From contig NZ_JACIXG010000050.1 of NCBI RefSeq assembly GCF_014360585.1, forward strand, positions 1-37,893: 37,893 nucleotides of DNA, written 5' to 3'. This DNA is from Nocardioides sp. GTDB taxonomy: Bacteria > Actinomycetota > Actinomycetes > Propionibacteriales > Nocardioidaceae. Below the pieces are notes generated by a model, which ran no database searches, was not told the DNA's origin, and saw only the letters and a program-made list of their open reading frames with translations. A program made the position numbers and the translations under genes. Positions 30,654 to 37,893 of the stretch are shown here, piece after piece (positions within the stretch are counted from its first letter, which is position 1; each line of letters begins with the position of its first letter).

Positions 30654-31802
30654 ATGCGCAACGGAAGCCGGACACACGTGCGATGCCTGCTCATGCGCGG
30701 CGGCTCCTCCCGTGGGCCGTTCTTCGACGCCCGCGACCTGCCCGCGGACACCGCTGAGCGCGACACAGTGTTGCTCGCGGTGATGGGGTCGCCCGACCCG
30801 CTCCAGATCGACGGCGTCGGCGGCGGTCACCCGCTCACCAGCAAGGCCGGCATCGTCGCGCCTGCAACCGGTGACGCCGACGTCGAGTGGACCTTCGCCC
30901 AACTCCAGCCCGACTCCGACCGGGTCGACACGACGCCCAACTGCGGCAACATGCTGGCCGCGGTGCTGCCGTTCGCGATCGAGACCGGCATGGTCACGCC
31001 GACCGGGGACACCACCACCGCCCGCGTCCTCACTCGCAACACCGGCGCGATCGCCGAGATCACCGTGCAGACACCGGCAGCCGACGACGGCACGCGCTAC
31101 GTACGCTACGACGGCGACGCTCGCATCGATGGCGTTCCCGGCACGGCGGCGCCGGTGCGGATCGGGTTCGTCGACACCGCCGGCTCGGTGGCCGGCAGCC
31201 TGTTGCCGACCGGCAACGTACGCGACACCGTCGTCGTCCCTGGCGTCGGCCCGATCGACGTCACGATGATCGACAACGGCCAGCCGCTGGTGGTCGTCGA
31301 CGCCCGGGGCCTGGGCGCGACCGGCGAGGAGAGCCCCGAGGAGATCGACGCCGACGACGCGCTCAGGGCGCGGATCGAGGCGCTGCGGATCGTCACCGGC
31401 CACGCGATGGGGTTGGGCGATGTGACGACCAAGCCCTACCCCAAGATGACGCTCGTCTCCGCTCCGAGGAACGGCGGAACGATCAGCACCCGCAGCCTGA
31501 TCCCCCACCGCACCCACCGTTCCATCGGTGTCCTGGCCGCAGTCACCGCCGCGACCGCGGCCGTGCTGCCCGGCTCCGTGGCCCACGGCCTCGCCGTCAC
31601 TCCCCCGGTCACCACGGCCGAGACCGGTCCCGAGACCACGCTCAGTGTCGAGCACCCCACCGGCGAGTTCAGCGTGACGCTGGGGCTCGACCCCGACGAC
31701 CCGACGCACGTGACCCGATCCGCCCTGCTGCGTACGGCTCGGCTGATCATGGCCGGCGAGGCCATGGTCCCGAGCACCGTCTTCCGAGGAGACCCCGCAT
31801 GA
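30654..31802 (+). CDS. ligU: 4-oxalomesaconate tautomerase/isomerase (PrpF family)
   Basis: A 382-residue PrpF-family protein with a doubled diaminopimelate-epimerase-like fold. The family start RCLLMRGGSSRGPFF is followed by SPDPLQIDGVGGGHPLTSK. The active-site segment is TPNCGNML (about 100-107), and a second-half PHRTHRSIGVL is present. LigU and GalD convert 4-oxalomesaconate between its tautomers or double-bond isomers before hydration by LigJ. The assignment rests on homology and on the LigJ, LigK and LigI genes right after it. AAGGAG lies seven bases before ATG 30654. The stop overlaps the ligJ start (ATGA). It is the first gene of the operon, opposite a GntR gene. Confidence 0.88.
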   Translation: MRNGSRTHVRCLLMRGGSSRGPFFDARDLPADTAERDTVLLAVMGSPDPLQIDGVGGGHPLTSKAGIVAPATGDADVEWTFAQLQPDSDRVDTTPNCGNMLAAVLPFAIETGMVTPTGDTTTARVLTRNTGAIAEITVQTPAADDGTRYVRYDGDARIDGVPGTAAPVRIGFVDTAGSVAGSLLPTGNVRDTVVVPGVGPIDVTMIDNGQPLVVVDARGLGATGEESPEEIDADDALRARIEALRIVTGHAMGLGDVTTKPYPKMTLVSAPRNGGTISTRSLIPHRTHRSIGVLAAVTAATAAVLPGSVAHGLAVTPPVTTAETGPETTLSVEHPTGEFSVTLGLDPDDPTHVTRSALLRTARLIMAGEAMVPSTVFRGDPA

Positions 31803-32836
31803 TCATCGACATCCACGGCCATTACACGACCGCACCGGACCCGCTGGGCGAATGGCGCGACGCGCAGGTCGCCGCGCTGAGCGACCCGAGCGCCGCGCCC
31901 GACCCGGCCGGGCCGCAGATCTCCGACGACCAGATCCGGGAGACCATCGAGGCCAACCAGCTGCGGCAGATGGACGAGCGCGGCATCGACCTGACCGTCT
32001 TCTCCCCGCGGGCCTCGTTCATGGCTCACCACATCGGCGACCTGGAGACGTCGACGGCGTGGGCGCGGATCTGCAACGACCTGTGCGCCCGAGTGGCTGA
32101 GCTCTATCCGACCCGGTTCGCTGCGGGCGCGATGCTGCCGCAGTCGCCCGGCGTCGACCCCGCCACCGCGGTCCCGGAGCTCGAGCGGGCGGTCACCGAG
32201 CTCGGCGCGGTCGCGGTCAACGTCAACCCCGACCCTTCCGGAGGTCACTGGGACTCCCCTCCCCTGACCGACAGGTCCTGGTATCCGGTGTGGGAGAAGC
32301 TCGTCGAGCTCGACGTGCCGGCCATGATCCACGTGTCCACCAGCTGCAACCCGGCCTTCCACACCACCGGCGCCCACTACCTCAACGCCGACACGACCGC
32401 GTTCATGCAGCTGCTCACCGGCGACCTCTTCGGCGACTTCCCCGACCTGCGCCTCGTGATCCCGCACGGCGGCGGCGCGGTCCCCTACCACTGGGGCCGC
32501 TTCCGCGGTCTCGCCCAAGCCATGGGACGCCCCGACCCGACGGAGACGCTGATGAGGAACGTCTTCTTCGACACCTGCGTCTACCACCAGCCCGGGGTCG
32601 ACCTCCTCCTCGACGTCGTTCCGCACAGCAGCGTCCTGTTCGCCTCGGAGATGATCGGCGCCGTACGCGGCATCGACCCGGACACCGGCCACCACTTCGA
32701 CGACACCCGCCGCTACGTCGAGACGTACGCCGCCCGCAACAGCCTCGCCGAGGCCGAGCTCGCCGCCCTGACCGAGACCAACGCCCGTCGGGTCTACCCC
32801 CGCCTCGACCAGCGGCTCACCGCCCAGGGCCGCTGA
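31799..32836 (+). CDS. ligJ: 4-oxalomesaconate hydratase
   Basis: A 345-residue amidohydrolase-superfamily protein that adds water to the 4-oxalomesaconate isomer to give 4-carboxy-4-hydroxy-2-oxoadipate. It follows the LigJ of sphingomonads closely in recalled sequence: DIHGHYTTAP at the start (metal ligands H6 and H8), LTVFSPRASFMAHHIGD, AMLPQSPGVDP, NPDPSGGHWDSPPLTDR, MIHVSTSCN, VIPHGGGAVPYHWGRFRGL and VLFASEMIGAVRGIDP. All metal and substrate motifs are intact. ATG 31799 is coupled to the ligU stop. It lies 29 bases before ligK. It is cytoplasmic. Confidence 0.95.
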   Translation: MIIDIHGHYTTAPDPLGEWRDAQVAALSDPSAAPDPAGPQISDDQIRETIEANQLRQMDERGIDLTVFSPRASFMAHHIGDLETSTAWARICNDLCARVAELYPTRFAAGAMLPQSPGVDPATAVPELERAVTELGAVAVNVNPDPSGGHWDSPPLTDRSWYPVWEKLVELDVPAMIHVSTSCNPAFHTTGAHYLNADTTAFMQLLTGDLFGDFPDLRLVIPHGGGAVPYHWGRFRGLAQAMGRPDPTETLMRNVFFDTCVYHQPGVDLLLDVVPHSSVLFASEMIGAVRGIDPDTGHHFDDTRRYVETYAARNSLAEAELAALTETNARRVYPRLDQRLTAQGR

Positions 32837-32865
32837 GCGCGCCCCCGACCAAGGAGACCCACGAC

Positions 32866-33549
32866 GTGCACGAGCTCGGAGTAGTTCACACCAAGATCGA
32901 CCGCGCCGACCGCGCGGCCGTCGACGCCCTGGCACAGTTCGGCGTCGCCACGATCCATGAAGCGATGGGGCGGCTCGGGCTGATGCGGCCCTACATCCGC
33001 CCGGTCTACGAGGGCGCGAGGCTCTGCGGCACGGCCGTCACCGTGCTGCTCCAGCCTGGCGACAACTGGATGCTGCACGTCGCCGCCGAGCAGGTCCAGG
33101 ACGGTGACGTCGTCGTGGCCGGCTGCGTGACCGAGTCCGAGGACGGCTTCTTCGGGGAGCTGCTGGCCACCTCGTTGCGCAGCCGCGGCGCCCGCGGCCT
33201 GGTCATCGACGGCGGTTGCCGCGACGTCGACGAGTTGCGTGAGATGGACTTCCCGGTCTTCGCCCGCGCGATCAATGCCAAGGGCACCGTCAAGGCGACT
33301 CTCGGCTCGGTCAACGTCCCGGTCAACGTCGCGAACGCGCTGGTCAACCCTGGTGACGTGGTCGTCGCCGATGCCGACGGCGTGGTCGTCGTGCCGGCCG
33401 CCCGCGCGGCGGAGGTCGCCGAGGCCTCCCGTAGGCGCGAGGACGCCGAGGCCGGCAAGCGCACCCGGTTCGAGCAGGGCGAGCTCGGTCTCGACATCTA
33501 CGACATGCGCCCGAAGCTGGCCGCGCTCGGCCTCACGTACAAGGACTGA
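32866..33549 (+). CDS. ligK: 4-carboxy-4-hydroxy-2-oxoadipate aldolase (RraA-like)
   Basis: A 227-residue RraA-fold aldolase that splits 4-carboxy-4-hydroxy-2-oxoadipate into pyruvate and oxaloacetate, and often decarboxylates oxaloacetate. Landmarks are FGVATIHEAMGRLGLM, the LQPGDNWMLHVA segment that lines the active site, GLVIDGGCRDVDELREM with its Arg-Asp metal and pyruvate pair (GCRD), and NPGDVVVADADGVVVVP. These are typical of LigK, GalC and HMG aldolases. GTG 32866 follows AAGGAGA by eight bases. The gene sits between ligJ and ligI in the operon and completes the route to central metabolism. Confidence 0.93.
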   Translation: MHELGVVHTKIDRADRAAVDALAQFGVATIHEAMGRLGLMRPYIRPVYEGARLCGTAVTVLLQPGDNWMLHVAAEQVQDGDVVVAGCVTESEDGFFGELLATSLRSRGARGLVIDGGCRDVDELREMDFPVFARAINAKGTVKATLGSVNVPVNVANALVNPGDVVVADADGVVVVPAARAAEVAEASRRREDAEAGKRTRFEQGELGLDIYDMRPKLAALGLTYKD

Positions 33550-33554
33550 TCCCG

Positions 33555-34466
33555 ATGGTCACCCCCGGCTGGCTGCACTGGTTCGAAGGACCCACGAAGC
33601 CCACCTTCACCCTTCCCGAGGGTGCGGTCGACGCGCACTGCCACGTGTTCGGCCCCGCCGCCGAGTTCCCGTTCGCGCCTGAGCGCAAGTATACCCCGGT
33701 CGACGCCTCGAAAGCTCAGCTCTTCGAGCTGCGCGACCACCTCGGGCTGTCTCGCAACGTCCTGGTTCAGGCGACCTGTCACGGTGCCGACAACAGCGCC
33801 CTCGTCGACGCCCTCGAACACTCCGAGGGCCGGGCCCGCGGGGTCGCGACGGTGCGCGCCGACGTCACCGACGACGAGCTGGCCCGACTCCACGAGGCTG
33901 GGATACGCGGCGTACGTTTCAACTTCGTCAAGCGCCTCGTCGACGTCACCCCGACCGAGACGCTGGAGACGATCGCGGCCAGGATCGCCCCGCTCGGCTG
34001 GCACGTGGTGATCTACTTCGAGGCCGCCGACCTACCCGGGCTGAAGGACTTCTTCGCGAGCCTGCCGGTGCCGCTGGTCGTCGACCACATGGGCCGGCCC
34101 GACGTGACCAAGGATGCCGACGGACCTGAGTTCGCAGCGTTCCTCGACTTCGTCGCTGCCAACGACGTCTGGGTCAAGGTCTCGTGTCCCGAGCGCCTCA
34201 CGGTGACCGGGCCGCCGGCCGTCGACGGTCAGCGACGGGCCTACCAAGACGTCATCCCGTTCGCCCGCAAGGTCGTCGAGCGTTTTCCCGACCGCGTCCT
34301 GTGGGGCACCGACTGGCCCCACCCCAACCTGAAGGACCACATGCCCGACGACGGGCTGCTGGTCGACCACATCCCACACATAGCCCCCACCCCCGAGCTG
34401 CAACAGGCGTTGCTCGTGGACAACCCGATGCGCCTGTACTGGCCCGAAGGAGAGCGCAGTGCCTGA
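33555..34466 (+). CDS. ligI: 2-pyrone-4,6-dicarboxylate hydrolase
   Basis: A 303-residue metal-independent amidohydrolase-fold lactonase that opens 2-pyrone-4,6-dicarboxylate (PDC) to 4-oxalomesaconate. Family marks are GAVDAHCHVFGP (His28, His30), YTPVDAS, GIRGVRFNFVKRLVD, VVDHMGRPDV, SCPERLT and the catalytic aspartate in WGTDWPHPN. Its presence means PDC is an expected intermediate of this pathway. The ATG lies five bases after the ligK stop, with an AAGGA inside the ligK end. The stop overlaps the GTG of the MFS gene. Confidence 0.93.
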   Translation: MVTPGWLHWFEGPTKPTFTLPEGAVDAHCHVFGPAAEFPFAPERKYTPVDASKAQLFELRDHLGLSRNVLVQATCHGADNSALVDALEHSEGRARGVATVRADVTDDELARLHEAGIRGVRFNFVKRLVDVTPTETLETIAARIAPLGWHVVIYFEAADLPGLKDFFASLPVPLVVDHMGRPDVTKDADGPEFAAFLDFVAANDVWVKVSCPERLTVTGPPAVDGQRRAYQDVIPFARKVVERFPDRVLWGTDWPHPNLKDHMPDDGLLVDHIPHIAPTPELQQALLVDNPMRLYWPEGERSA

Positions 34467-35850
34467 CCACACCGGCACCCCCGCCCACACCCCCACCAAC
34501 GCGGCCAACCGGCTCGACCGGCTGCCCATCTCGCGATTCCACAAGCTCGCCACCGTCGCTCTCGCGTTCGCCTACTTCTTCGAGTTCGCCGACATCAACA
34601 CCTTCGCGACGACGGCTCCGGTGATGCGCGAGCAGTGGGGCGTGACGATCAACCACATCGCGTACGTCACCTCGCTCTCGTTCGTCGGCATGTTCATCGG
34701 CTCCGTGGTGGCCGGTGCTCTGGCCGACCGACTCGGCCGGAAACGTACGCTGGTCGCGACGACCATCTGGTTCTCGATCTGGTCCTTCGCCAGCGTCTTC
34801 GCCTGGGACATCGTCGCGATGGGCTTCTTCCGGGTGATGACCAGCGCCGGACTCTCCGCGATGACCGTCGTCGCCGTGGTCTACATGAACGAGCTCTTCC
34901 CGCGCGCCAAGCGCGGCAAGTTCCAGGCGTACGTCATCGTCATCGGCATCTGCGGAACCCCCGCAACCAACCTGATCGCCGCCGCAGTCGTGCCGATCGC
35001 CGACTGGACCTGGCGCCTGGTCTACCTGTGGGGCGCCCTCGGTGTCCTCTTCCTCTTCTTCGTCCGCCATCTGGTGGAGTCGCCACAGTGGCTGGAGTCG
35101 CGCGGGCGGCACGCGGAGGCCGAGAAGATCCTGATCGGCTTGGAGCGCGACGCAAGCACCGAGCACGGCCCGCTTCCCGAGCCTGCGATGCCGGTCGAGG
35201 AAGGTCCGGCCACCAAGCCCGGGCTCGCGATGCTCAAGGACAAGCGGTTCCTCTACCCGACAATCCTGCTCTCGGTGCTGTGGATCACCCAGACGATCGG
35301 CTTCTTCGGATTCTCCTCCTGGGCCCCCACCCTGCTCGCAGCCGAAGGCGTCAGCGTCGAGGACTCGATCTTCTACGTCGCGCTGACCACCATCGGCGCC
35401 CCGCTCGGCTCCTTCCTGGCCTCGCTGGTCACCGACCGTTACGAGCGCAAGTGGTGCCTGGTCGTCTTCGGCCTGATCATCGCCGGCTCCGGTCTGCTCT
35501 ACGGGCTCACCTTCACGCCGCTGCTCATCGTCGCCTTCGGCTTCCTGGTCAACCTTTTCGAGCGCGGCTACACGGCCCTCGCCTACGCCTACTCCCCCGA
35601 GCTCTACGACACCAACGGACGCTCCCTCGGCACCTCGGTCTCGTACGGTCTCGGCCGGCTCTCCAACGCGATCGGCCCCCTGATCATCGCCGGTCTGTAC
35701 AGCGGACTGGGCTACCAGTCCGTCTTCTACTTCATCGCCGGCACCTGGGTGGTCGGAGCACTCGCCCTGGCGATCTTCGGCCCGGCCACCCGCAAGGCCC
35801 GGCTGGCCGCCGAGGTCACCCCTGTCCCGGCCACGTCACTCAAGGACTGA
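34459..35850 (+). CDS. MFS transporter, aromatic acid/proton or sugar-type
   Basis: A 463-residue major facilitator with about twelve hydrophobic helices. The cytoplasmic signature ADRLGRKRT follows helix 2, and its counterpart TDRYERKW lies in the second half. The helix 1 region FFEFADINTFATTAPVM carries an acidic pair, as in proton symporters of aromatic acids (PcaK, GalT and relatives). The central loop (LVESPQWLESRGRHAEAEKIL) is of the sugar-transporter/AAHS type. GTG 34459 overlaps the ligI stop by eight bases and has a GAAGGAG upstream. It probably imports the aromatic acid that the operon degrades; the exact substrate is unknown. Confidence 0.9.
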   Translation: MPDHTGTPAHTPTNAANRLDRLPISRFHKLATVALAFAYFFEFADINTFATTAPVMREQWGVTINHIAYVTSLSFVGMFIGSVVAGALADRLGRKRTLVATTIWFSIWSFASVFAWDIVAMGFFRVMTSAGLSAMTVVAVVYMNELFPRAKRGKFQAYVIVIGICGTPATNLIAAAVVPIADWTWRLVYLWGALGVLFLFFVRHLVESPQWLESRGRHAEAEKILIGLERDASTEHGPLPEPAMPVEEGPATKPGLAMLKDKRFLYPTILLSVLWITQTIGFFGFSSWAPTLLAAEGVSVEDSIFYVALTTIGAPLGSFLASLVTDRYERKWCLVVFGLIIAGSGLLYGLTFTPLLIVAFGFLVNLFERGYTALAYAYSPELYDTNGRSLGTSVSYGLGRLSNAIGPLIIAGLYSGLGYQSVFYFIAGTWVVGALALAIFGPATRKARLAAEVTPVPATSLKD

Positions 35851-35852
35851 TC

Positions 35853-36878
35853 ATGCCTAACCCCGTACCCGAGAACCTCACCACGCTCAAGCGGATGGTC
35901 GCCGACACCCCCACCCGCCCGCCGCTGGGCGACGTGGCGCACGTCGGTCACGCCCAGCTCTTCACCCCGAAGCCCGAGGAGACGGTGGCGTTCTTCACCG
36001 ACTTCCTCGGTCTGACCGTCTCCGGCCAGGAAGGCGACAACACCTACCTACGCACCTGGGACGACTACGAGCACCACAGCATCGTCGTCACCAGACGCGC
36101 CATGCCCGGTATCGGACGTACGGCATTGCGCTGCTCCTCCCCCGAGGCGCTCGAGCGCCGAATCGCAGCTGTCGAGGCCACCGGCGCGACCGGCGAGTGG
36201 ACACAGGACGAGCCGGGCATCGGACGACTGTGGGTGACCCAGGATCCCGACGGGCACGAGTTCGCGCTCTACTACGAGACCGAGTACTGGGAGGCGCCGA
36301 CCGAGGCGCTCCGGCCCGGTCTGAAGAACCAACCCCAGGCCAAACCCGGCCACGGCGTCGGGGTCCGCAGGCTCGACCACGTCAATTACCTCGCGAAGGA
36401 CGTCGAGACCACCAGCGACTTCCTGATCGACGCCCTTGGTGCCCGTCCGACCGAGCAGATCCGCCTCGACGACGGCCACATCGGCGGTCGCTGGTCCACG
36501 TTCACCCAGAAGTCCTATGACCTCGTCTACACCGAGGACTGGACCGGATCGACCGGCCGGCTGCACCACCTGGCCTTCGCCACCGACACCCGCGAGGACA
36601 TCCTCCGTGCCGCCGACCTCGCCCTGGACACCGGCGTCTTCATCGAGACCGGACCGCACAAACACGCGATCCAGCAGACGTTCTTCCTCTACGTGTACGA
36701 GCCCGGCGGCAACCGGATCGAGCTCTGCAACCCCCTCACCCGTCTGGTCCTCGCTCCCGACTGGCCGCTGGTCACCTGGACCGAGGCCGAGCGGGCCAAG
36801 GGCCAGGCGTGGGGCCTGAAGACCATCTCGTCCTTCCACACCCACGGCACGCCCGTGGTCCAATCCCCCGTCGACTGA
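35853..36878 (+). CDS. Type I extradiol ring-cleavage dioxygenase (VOC family)
   Basis: A 341-residue vicinal-oxygen-chelate protein with two halves, about 27-145 and 172-300, arranged as in catechol 2,3-dioxygenase. The second half carries the iron ligands: His176 in RLDHVNYL, His238/239 in GRLHHLAF and Glu290 in GGNRIELCN. GPHKHAIQQ supplies the second-shell His, and FLYVYEP the conserved Tyr. It should cleave a dihydroxylated ring next to the diol. It is the last gene of the lig operon and has an AAGGA before its ATG. No LigAB-type dioxygenase is present, so it is the only ring-cleavage candidate here. Gallate, 3-O-methylgallate or protocatechuate are possible substrates. Confidence 0.9.
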   Translation: MPNPVPENLTTLKRMVADTPTRPPLGDVAHVGHAQLFTPKPEETVAFFTDFLGLTVSGQEGDNTYLRTWDDYEHHSIVVTRRAMPGIGRTALRCSSPEALERRIAAVEATGATGEWTQDEPGIGRLWVTQDPDGHEFALYYETEYWEAPTEALRPGLKNQPQAKPGHGVGVRRLDHVNYLAKDVETTSDFLIDALGARPTEQIRLDDGHIGGRWSTFTQKSYDLVYTEDWTGSTGRLHHLAFATDTREDILRAADLALDTGVFIETGPHKHAIQQTFFLYVYEPGGNRIELCNPLTRLVLAPDWPLVTWTEAERAKGQAWGLKTISSFHTHGTPVVQSPVD

Positions 36879-36975
36879 TCCGACCCCGCTCCATCCAGGC
36901 GGATACGGCGATGCGGAGCTGGCGGTTCGCCAGGCCCGATCAGCGCCGCTCACGTTTCATGGGCTTCTCACAGGT

Positions 36976-37039
36976 TGAGCCGACCTGGCTCATAGCCGCA
37001 CTCAGCACAGTCCCCCTCAGACCTCCGGCGCGGCGCCGG
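36976..37039. terminator. Hairpins between the lig operon and the efflux adaptor gene
   Basis: TGAGCC-N5-GGCTCA (36976-36992) and CCGGCGC-N-GCGCCGG (37025-37039) are exact short inverted repeats in the 180-base gap after the dioxygenase gene. The first may end the lig operon. The second is just ahead of the adaptor gene and may be part of its leader. Neither has a U-run. Confidence 0.35.
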
Positions 37040-37061
37040 GGTGTACGAGAGAGGCAGTGTG

Positions 37062-37893
37062 GTGCGCAAAAGACTCACGGAGCGATGGCGAAGGCTGGGG
37101 CGTACGGCGCGGATCCTGCTCGCCGCCGGGGTGGCGGCCGCAGCGATCGGTGGTGGAGCGGGAGTCTGGGCGCTCACCCGTGAGGACACCGCGCAGTCAC
37201 AGGCGATGCAGGTCCAGGCGACGTCGGGGACGGTGAAGGAGACGGTGGCTGCGAGCGGCACCGTGGAGGCGGCCGAGTCTGCCGACCTCTCCTTCGAGGT
37301 CTCCGGCACCGTGACGAAGATCTTCGTCGCCGAGGGCGACACCGTGAAGAAGGGCGACGCGCTGGCCCGGGTGGACGACACGACCTTGGTCGCCACTCGC
37401 ACAGCGGCCGAGTCAGCGCTCACCGCGGCCCAGGAGCAGCTCGCCGCCTCCGGATCCTCGGGAGCCTCCGACCTACAGATCTCCTCGGACGAAGCCGCCG
37501 TTGCGGCGGCGGAAGCAAACCTCGACTCCGCACGTCAGGCGGTCGAGGACGCCGTGCTGCGCGCGACGATCAGCGGTACGGTCACCGCCTTCGACGTCGC
37601 CGTCGGTGATGTCGTGGGCTCGTCAGCGGGCTCGTCGGGCTCGTCGCCCGGTGGATCCGGCGGATCCGGCCCCTCGACCGGAGGCACGTCGGGAGACGCG
37701 AGCGGGGAGAGCTCGGCGAGCGCCGGCACGGTCTCGATCGTCTCGGTGGGAAACCATCTCGTCGAGGCGACCGTCAGCGCCGACGACGCGGCCTCCGTGA
37801 AGAAGGGTCTGCAGGCCACGATCACCGTCAACGGAGTCGATGAGGACATCTTCGGCACGGTCGCGTCGGTCGGCAAGGTCGCCGAGACGAGCT
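37062..37893 (+). CDS. HlyD/MacA-like efflux membrane-fusion protein (partial)
   Basis: The first 277 residues of an adaptor protein for an ABC or RND-type exporter, cut by the window edge. A basic start and one membrane helix (ILLAAGVAAAAIGGGAGVWAL) are followed by a lipoyl-type half motif, ESADLSFEVSGTVTKIFVAEG, then VKKGDALARVDD. A short coiled-coil hairpin (AAESALTAAQEQLAA) and the second lipoyl half (ATISGTVTAFDVAVGDVV) follow. A Gly/Ser/Pro-rich stretch (about residues 185-221) then interrupts the domain before VSIVSVGNHLVEATV. The GTG at 37062 is seven bases after GAGAGAGG; GTG 37059 is directly upstream. A MacB-like ATPase and permease would be expected beyond the window. Confidence 0.88.
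   Translation, partial: MRKRLTERWRRLGRTARILLAAGVAAAAIGGGAGVWALTREDTAQSQAMQVQATSGTVKETVAASGTVEAAESADLSFEVSGTVTKIFVAEGDTVKKGDALARVDDTTLVATRTAAESALTAAQEQLAASGSSGASDLQISSDEAAVAAAEANLDSARQAVEDAVLRATISGTVTAFDVAVGDVVGSSAGSSGSSPGGSGGSGPSTGGTSGDASGESSASAGTVSIVSVGNHLVEATVSADDAASVKKGLQATITVNGVDEDIFGTVASVGKVAETS

Overview
The window reads as chromosomal DNA of a high-GC Gram-positive actinobacterium. Third codon positions are almost always G or C, GTG starts are common, genes overlap by ATGA or GTGA, and gene 9 kb in carries a repeat of a kind I associate with Nocardioides-like genomes. A Nocardioidaceae or close relative is my best guess, by inference only. I saw no rRNA, tRNA or CRISPR array.

Region A (1-6.5 kb): the 3' end of an unidentified gene, a LysR regulator, and a convergent operon on the minus strand. 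The operon encodes a cytoplasmic CapA-family protein, a two-domain ABC permease and a PotA/FbpC-type ATPase. No binding-protein gene is present. A perfect 18-bp-arm palindrome separates the convergent transcripts.

Region B (6.5-13.2 kb): a tightly overlapping minus-strand operon for acyl-CoA catabolism (crotonase, acetoacetyl-CoA synthetase type ligase, 3-hydroxyacyl-CoA dehydrogenase, acyl-CoA ligase, amidohydrolase), divergent from a MarR gene with a palindrome inside the operon promoter. The set resembles side-chain shortening of hydroxycinnamate-like aromatic acids. The dehydrogenase gene contains an in-frame palindromic repeat.

Region C (13.2-15.3 kb): a decayed IS3-family element, a truncated host gene, and a DUF1932 NAD-binding dehydrogenase gene preceded by a GntR-like half operator.

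Region D (15.4-29.7 kb): a sulfatase island. One minus-strand operon runs from a lipoprotein binding protein through DppB, a DppC-DppD fusion, DppF, a GH3 glycosidase fused to a TetR repressor, a sulfatase, a formylglycine-generating enzyme and two DUF202 membrane proteins. Two further sulfatase genes are divergent from it. The enzymes show no signal peptides, so the design looks like import of a sulfated, probably glycosylated, compound followed by cytoplasmic desulfation and hydrolysis. The GH3-TetR fusion would couple enzyme and regulator in one chain, and is the most unusual item here.

Region E (29.8-36.9 kb): a GntR regulator divergent from an operon for the 4-oxalomesaconate branch of aromatic degradation: LigU/GalD, LigJ, LigK/GalC, LigI, an MFS transporter and a type I (VOC) extradiol dioxygenase. 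The usual type II LigAB dioxygenase and the LigC dehydrogenase are absent, so the VOC enzyme may feed this branch directly.

Region F (37.0 kb to end): the start of a HlyD/MacA-like efflux adaptor, cut by the window edge.
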